From Sipunculus nudus (Eukaryota > Annelida > Sipuncula > Golfingiida > Sipunculidae), in assembly GCA_026874595.1 (NCBI GenBank), contig CM049320.1:22577714-22641713 (forward strand): DNA of 64,000 nucleotides. The letters run 5' to 3'. Positions 61,401 to 64,000 of the stretch are shown here, one piece after another. Under the pieces are notes generated by a model. That model made no database searches. It was not told the origin of the DNA and saw nothing but the letters and a program-made list of their open reading frames with translations. How positions within the stretch are numbered: the first letter of the stretch is position 1; every line of letters starts with the position of its first letter. Both the position numbers and the translations under genes were made by a program.

Positions 61401-62479
61401 CAGATCGAACCGCTATATAATGTATGTGATCAGCAAAAAATAGCTGACCTATTTCCATACCTATAATGAAAATTAATTTTTAAGAAGGTAGAAGAAAGCA
61501 TTGCATTTTTTCCCAGATTTTCACAATGCGATTTTTGTACCTAATCTCTCGGCCGCTGCTGTCTGTCTATCCAGGTACTATTTGTCTGAATTCAATAAAA
61601 TTTTTAGCTTTAGGGAATAGTTTTCCAGTTCTTTTGTGTAGTTCACATTGGGAAATGCATAAAAGTTTCATAGTTATTAATACCCTGTTTTTTTAAGATT
61701 TTATGGACTTCTGGGTTCGATTTATGAGATTTGTTGACAACTTCATTTTCAATAAAGCAAGTCTTTATTGAAAAAAAAAAATACACATGATTCGATCGAG
61801 AAAGTTTGTAACTCACGTCTAGTCTGCATTTGGTGAAAAACACATTTTAGTTTGGTTTCTTTAAATTTCAAGCGCAGCCTACGTATAGTTAAATTTCGTA
61901 TATGACATGTTAAGCGCCTCTACTTTAATCCACACCAACTTATGCATTGTGGCTCCTGTTATAGTGTTCATTGCTAACAATATAAAGTGACCATTGCTTT
62001 CATTTAGTCATGATTGTTTCAGTCAAATATTATTGTAAATTAATGAGATTCATAAAAAAAATTTTCCTTTGACATCTTCAGATGACCTATATTCGAAATG
62101 CATTACATTCTACTAAATAAACAGAAAACATTAAGATCACGTTTTGCGCTTTTATCTGAAATATTCCTTTATTATCACAGTTGTTGATTTCAGTATGTAG
62201 TTAGAACAAATTTTCAGAAAATATTTATGGTGTAATTTATGGTTTCTTGTAGTATGGGCGAATACCCCACTGATAAGCCTCGAGGAGCAAAGTTATTGCG
62301 AACTGTATAAAAGGTGTGTATACGTATATGGAACCACAAGAATAATACTTTCGGTATATTTATTGAATCTTTTCAATTACCTGGTCTGTATGGTTTACGT
62401 CTGCACCATTTTCAATCAACAATTTTACAAGGTCTGTCATGCCCTGGTAAGACGCGCTCCACAGTGGTGTTCGGCCATC
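43162..62479 (-). CDS. Large ankyrin-repeat protein gene, 25 single-repeat exons in window (partial)
   Basis: The minus strand carries 25 exons, each coding one ankyrin repeat (pattern xGxTPLxxAxxxGHxxVVxLLLxxGAxVNxxDx). Twenty-four are exactly 99 nt and the last is 93 nt; all start and end in phase 0 and have AG acceptors. Together they encode at least 823 residues with no other domain. Ankyrin repeats form stacked helix-loop-helix scaffolds for protein binding; partner and location cannot be told from sequence. The 5' end lies beyond the window, so a signal peptide, kinase, death or NACHT domain there cannot be excluded. Two decayed exons and one lost donor lie inside the array, so it could be a living gene with dead exons or an ageing copy. 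Confidence 0.85.
43678..43776 (-). CDS. Ankyrin exon E24
   Basis: Encodes [20 protein letters not shown] ... [12 protein letters not shown]. Acceptor ccccag, donor gtaagt. Confidence 0.9.
43867..43914. repeat. (AT)n microsatellite
   Basis: Pure (AT)n in the intron between ankyrin exons E23 and E24. Confidence 0.9.
44992..45090 (-). CDS. Ankyrin exon E23 (W-type)
   Basis: Encodes [20 protein letters not shown] ... [11 protein letters not shown]. Acceptor ctgtag, donor gtattg. Starts the eighth cassette; closest to the class consensus. Confidence 0.91.
45535..45633 (-). CDS. Ankyrin exon E22
   Basis: Encodes [20 protein letters not shown] ... [12 protein letters not shown]. Acceptor agacag, donor gtgagt. 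Third cassette position (ILC). Confidence 0.89.
45907..46005 (-). CDS. Ankyrin exon E21
   Basis: Encodes [20 protein letters not shown] ... [11 protein letters not shown]. Acceptor tacacag, donor gttagt. Confidence 0.89.
46854..46952 (-). CDS. Ankyrin exon E20 (W-type)
   Basis: Encodes [20 protein letters not shown] ... [11 protein letters not shown]. Acceptor tttgcag, donor gtatat. Diverged in the loop (ARRN for YEGH). Confidence 0.89.
47254..47331. repeat. (AT)n microsatellite
   Basis: About 75 bases of AT dinucleotides with one short break. Confidence 0.9.
47683..47793 (-). pseudogene. Decayed ankyrin exon between E19 and E20
   Basis: The 3' two thirds still read [23 protein letters not shown] with a good gtaatt donor. 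From the only likely acceptor (tgcgcag) the exon is 111 nt, and a TGA comes at the seventh codon in the working phase; the TPLxxA part is lost. By position it is the missing third exon of the sixth cassette. Skipping it keeps the frame, since its neighbours are phase 0. Confidence 0.75.
48170..48268 (-). CDS. Ankyrin exon E19
   Basis: Encodes [20 protein letters not shown] ... [11 protein letters not shown]. Acceptor ttgtaag, donor gtaagt. Confidence 0.9.
49124..49222 (-). CDS. Ankyrin exon E18 (W-type)
   Basis: Encodes [20 protein letters not shown] ... [11 protein letters not shown]. Acceptor caaaag, donor gtaaat. Starts the sixth cassette. Confidence 0.9.
49354..49452 (-). CDS. Ankyrin exon E17
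   Basis: Encodes [20 protein letters not shown] ... [12 protein letters not shown]. Acceptor tttcag, donor gtatgt. Last-position type with FLC. The intron to E18 is only 131 bases and A-rich. Confidence 0.9.
49823..49921 (-). CDS. Ankyrin exon E16
   Basis: Encodes [20 protein letters not shown] ... [11 protein letters not shown]. Acceptor tgaaag, donor gtgcgt. Confidence 0.88.
50285..50383 (-). CDS. Ankyrin exon E15 (GC donor)
   Basis: Encodes [20 protein letters not shown] ... [11 protein letters not shown]. Acceptor attctag. The donor is GAG then gcaagc, a typical GC-AG form (AG|GCAAG). Confidence 0.88.
51559..51657 (-). CDS. Ankyrin exon E14 (W-type)
   Basis: Encodes [20 protein letters not shown] ... 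[11 protein letters not shown]. Acceptor gtctcag, donor gtaggt. Starts the fifth cassette; nearly identical to E23 in the WQAAYEG part. Confidence 0.9.
51878..51943. repeat. (AAT)n trinucleotide repeat
   Basis: About 20 AAT/AAG units in the intron between ankyrin exons E13 and E14. Confidence 0.88.
52158..52256 (-). CDS. Ankyrin exon E13
   Basis: Encodes [20 protein letters not shown] ... [11 protein letters not shown]. Acceptor attttag, donor gtgaga. With E12 it makes this cassette four exons long. Confidence 0.89.
53635..53733 (-). CDS. Ankyrin exon E12 (splice donor lost)
   Basis: Encodes [20 protein letters not shown] ... [11 protein letters not shown] after acceptor accttcag. Where gtaagc is expected after AAG the window has ataagc, so the +1 G is A. 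Reading through would add about 25 codons and end at a TGA at 53557-53559. It does not match a U12 AT-AC donor. Options: sequence error, polymorphism, exon skipping, or truncation of the protein here. Confidence 0.8.
54698..54796 (-). CDS. Ankyrin exon E11
   Basis: Encodes [20 protein letters not shown] ... [11 protein letters not shown]. Acceptor ctttcag, donor gtaagt. Second-position type (STPLMVASQ). Confidence 0.9.
55180..55278 (-). CDS. Ankyrin exon E10 (W-type)
   Basis: Encodes [20 protein letters not shown] ... [11 protein letters not shown]. Acceptor gttaaag (an unusual AAG acceptor), donor gtaagg. Starts the fourth cassette. Confidence 0.9.
55370..55441. repeat. (CT)n then (AT)n compound microsatellite
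   Basis: About 34 bases of CT followed by about 36 of AT. A second AT/GT tract lies at 55535-55587. Confidence 0.9.
55789..55887 (-). CDS. Ankyrin exon E9
   Basis: Encodes [20 protein letters not shown] ... [12 protein letters not shown]. Acceptor ttgttag, donor gtatgg. Third cassette position with LLC. Confidence 0.9.
56300..56398 (-). CDS. Ankyrin exon E8 (GC donor)
   Basis: Encodes [20 protein letters not shown] ... [11 protein letters not shown]. At the phase-0 end the donor reads AAAG then gcacgt, so a GC-AG intron is needed to keep the 99-nt exon. The next GT, 4 bases on, would break the frame. Confidence 0.82.
56748..56846 (-). CDS. Ankyrin exon E7 (W-type)
   Basis: Encodes [20 protein letters not shown] ... 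[11 protein letters not shown]. Acceptor ttacag, donor gtgacc. Starts the third cassette. Confidence 0.9.
57318..57416 (-). CDS. Ankyrin exon E6
   Basis: Encodes [20 protein letters not shown] ... [11 protein letters not shown]. Acceptor cttctcag, donor gtaagt. Closes the second cassette. Confidence 0.9.
57993..58066 (-). pseudogene. Decayed ankyrin exon between E5 and E6
   Basis: Reads [15 protein letters not shown] and is close in DNA to E5, but the stretch that should read NGAN is shortened. This shifts the frame so that the conserved NVN falls in another phase. The 5' third of the repeat and an acceptor are not recognisable, while the gtaaga donor survives. Likely a tandem duplicate of E5 that has died. 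Confidence 0.7.
58168..58266 (-). CDS. Ankyrin exon E5
   Basis: Encodes [20 protein letters not shown] ... [11 protein letters not shown]. Acceptor ccatcag, donor gtaaga. A decayed near-copy lies just downstream at about 57993-58066. Confidence 0.9.
58626..58724 (-). CDS. Ankyrin exon E4 (W-type)
   Basis: Encodes [14 protein letters not shown] ... [11 protein letters not shown]. Acceptor cctctag, donor gtaaga. Starts the second cassette; the usual TPL is NLL. Confidence 0.9.
59428..59526 (-). CDS. Ankyrin exon E3
   Basis: Encodes [20 protein letters not shown] ... [12 protein letters not shown]. Donor gtgagt, acceptor gaaacag. Third cassette position, with the LLC motif in helix 2. Confidence 0.9.
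59714..60257 (+). mobile_element. Element A short, complete copy
   Basis: 544 bases. ACAAG, then the perfect 14-base palindrome TGACCCATGGGTCA (59719-59732), GCTCAGCTGA (59737-59746); the inverse TCAGCTGAGC at 60243-60252, then TAAAA. The 3' end folds as AGCTCAG-A-TGACT TTC AGTCA-G-CTGAGCT. Core has a (GACG)n tract at 60180-60205. Lies in the intron between ankyrin exons E2 and E3. Confidence 0.78.
60971..61069 (-). CDS. Ankyrin exon E2
   Basis: Encodes [20 protein letters not shown] ... [11 protein letters not shown]. Acceptor tttacag, donor gtacat. Second cassette position ([12 protein letters not shown] type), nearly the same as E24 in its first half. Confidence 0.9.
61216..61458 (-). other. 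Unrecognised open frame in an ankyrin intron
   Basis: 80 codons open on the minus strand ([20 protein letters not shown] ... NESVALLC), with an 85-codon frame open on the other strand. The stretch is richer in GC than the intron. No family match and no splice context; perhaps a mobile-element remnant. Confidence 0.2.
62381..62479 (-). CDS. Ankyrin exon E1 (first in window; W-type)
   Basis: Encodes [14 protein letters not shown] ... [11 protein letters not shown]. Acceptor cttgcag, donor gtaatt. First of the class with Trp after TPL, which opens each cassette. Exons further 5' must lie beyond position 64000. Confidence 0.9.
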
Positions 62480-62638
62480 CTGCAAGTAAAATAATCTTTA
62501 TTATAATTGACGGTGGTTCCATTAGGTTTTTGTCATTTTAAAGCCAGAAGAAGCGGATTCTTAGCGCGGCTTATTACAGGAAAACTTCACAAATATGTCA
62601 ATTTATTTTATAGATAAATATTTTAATTATATTTTCAT

Positions 62639-62692
62639 GGTGATTGATTGATTGATTAATTGATCGATTGATTCATTGATTCATTGATTGAT
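62639..62692. repeat. (TGAT)n tetranucleotide repeat
   Basis: About 13 units of GATT with a few changes, upstream of ankyrin exon E1. Confidence 0.88.
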
Positions 62693-62860
62693 TATATAAG
62701 ATAACCATACGAATGATATATGATAAAAGACAATGCTAGTTATGTAGTGTGGATATTATTGGGGATGATTTCATTGTTTGTTTAAATGTTAGCATTTTCG
62801 TTTGGAGAAGCTGCATTATTTATTAAAAACTGTTTTGTGTATTCCAGATGAGAAAAAACT

Positions 62861-64000
62861 AGATGTGTCGGAACGACACGAATGCCCCCGCCTGGGGCAA
62901 ATTAGAAACATTTGTTAAATTTTGTAATTCAGGAGGTGTAATATGGTCAAAAGTAGGTCAACAAGGGCAAAATACAAACTCGATCTGTAACGGATCATTA
63001 TCAAGCAACACACCAAAAATCAGGCCAGTATCTGCAGGCATTGTAAAAAAAGTCCATACATGTGCAAACATTAGGCCAGTATCTGTAAGCATTGCATTGC
63101 AAAACTAGAATATTAGCAAAACCTGATAATCAGTTATAAATTTAAATTGGAGAGGTATGTACCATGTTTCATAACAATCCACCAAATGCTTCCTGAGAAA
63201 TAAGCTCCTAAGTTTTTTTCTATATTAAGCTATGTGACCTTGAAAAGTAGGTCAAGAACACCCATCTTTGAACTTGACCAAGATTTTGTAAATATGATGC
63301 ATTAGCACTGAAGAAATGAAGTTCCTGTGTTGAATACCTATGGAGATATCCTGCACAAAAGGCCAACATTGAAAAATCTGAAAAAAATTCATTAAAAAAT
63401 CAGAAATTGTAGGTGGTGCTTCCAAAATTGTGCAGCTAGCACAGACCGTCATTTCAAATGATCATAGTAAGTTTTGTGAAAATCCACACAATGGTTCCTG
63501 AGATATAAGCTTCTGAGTGTTTTTCTATAATCAGCTCTAAAACGAAGAAAAATAGGTCAAGGTCACCCATCTTTGCACTTGACCAAGATTTTGTTGATAT
63601 ACATCTTCACTGATGAAATTAAATTCCAACGGTGAATCATTTTAGAGATATCCCGCTCACAAGGCCAAAATTGAAAAATCCGATAAAAATTTATTAAAAA
63701 ATCAGAAATTGCAGGTGGCGCCACCAAAATTGTGAAGCCCATACAGACCATCAGTCCCAATGATCATAGTAAGTTTTGTGGAAATTCACACAATGGTTCC
63801 TGAGATATAAGCTTCTGAGTGTTTTTCTATGATCAGCTCTAAAATGTAGAAAAATGGGTCAAGGTCACCCATCTTCGAACTTTACTGAGATTTTATCGAT
63901 ATACATCTTCACTGATGATATAAATTTCCAAGGGTGAATCCTTTTAGACATATCTCGCTCACAAGGTAAAAGTTAACAGACGCGGACGGACGGACGGACA
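62861..64000 (+). mobile_element. Element D, left part (runs off the window)
   Basis: Begins with hairpin GTGTCG-GAA-CGACAC (62865-62879), then CCCCCGCC. From about 63165 it carries tandem units of about 301 bases (AAGTTTTGTG at 63470 and 63771, an earlier diverged one near 63165), each with CACAATGGTTCCTGAGATAT and AGGTCAAGGTCACCC. The last bases are (GGAC)n. Its 3' end is outside the window. Confidence 0.65.

Noticed and set aside
61186-61443. Plus-strand frame of 85 codons in an ankyrin intron
   Set aside because: No family resemblance, a competing frame is open on the other strand, and no start or splice context.

Overview
This is eukaryotic animal nuclear DNA: long introns with GT-AG borders, no operons, many simple repeats and many dispersed elements. 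The repeats (tandem-core elements with subterminal inverted repeats, and dispersed units rich in GTGACCTTGACC-like words) most resemble those of bivalve molluscs. That placement is an inference.

Three protein-coding genes can be read. (1) MRPS22, the mitochondrial ribosomal protein mS22, lies on the minus strand (25360 down to 6942). Eight exons join in frame to 352 codons plus stop. (2) CFAP107 (C1orf158-like), a ciliary axoneme protein, lies on the plus strand (25754-30252). Three exons join in frame to 227 codons. The two genes are head to head, with 393 bases between start codons, so they probably share a bidirectional promoter. (3) A large ankyrin-repeat gene lies on the minus strand from 62479 down to at least 43162. 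It has 25 usable exons, each coding one 33-residue ankyrin repeat; all are 99 nt and phase 0 except the last, which is 93 nt. Two further decayed ankyrin exons lie between them. The 5' end is outside the window and the 3' end is not certain. The exons follow a higher-order order of eight cassettes of three (sometimes four) repeat types.

Layout: 1-5.9 kb dispersed repeats; 6.9-25.4 kb MRPS22, whose last intron (9.4 kb) and first intron (3.8 kb) are full of mobile-element sequence; 25.36-25.75 kb divergent promoter; 25.75-30.9 kb CFAP107; 31-38.9 kb AT-rich intergenic DNA with several MITE-like elements and an 82-base hairpin; 39.0-40.1 kb a decayed ORF with a PHD-type zinc finger; 40.1-43 kb tandem repeats, a tRNA-derived SINE and an inverted copy of a repeat also found near position 1; 43.1-62.5 kb the ankyrin gene; 62.86-64 kb the start of another tandem-core repeat.

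The most notable pattern outside the genes is structural. Two repeat families with unrelated sequences share the same ends: ACAAG, then a palindrome, then a subterminal inverted repeat 20-23 bases from the start, with the partner repeat at the other end followed by exactly TAAAA. A third family starts similarly. This fits the Helentron/HINE ('pearl'-like) class. One insertion has a matching empty site elsewhere in the window, and another interrupts a MITE-like element. All coordinates and translations were worked out by eye.
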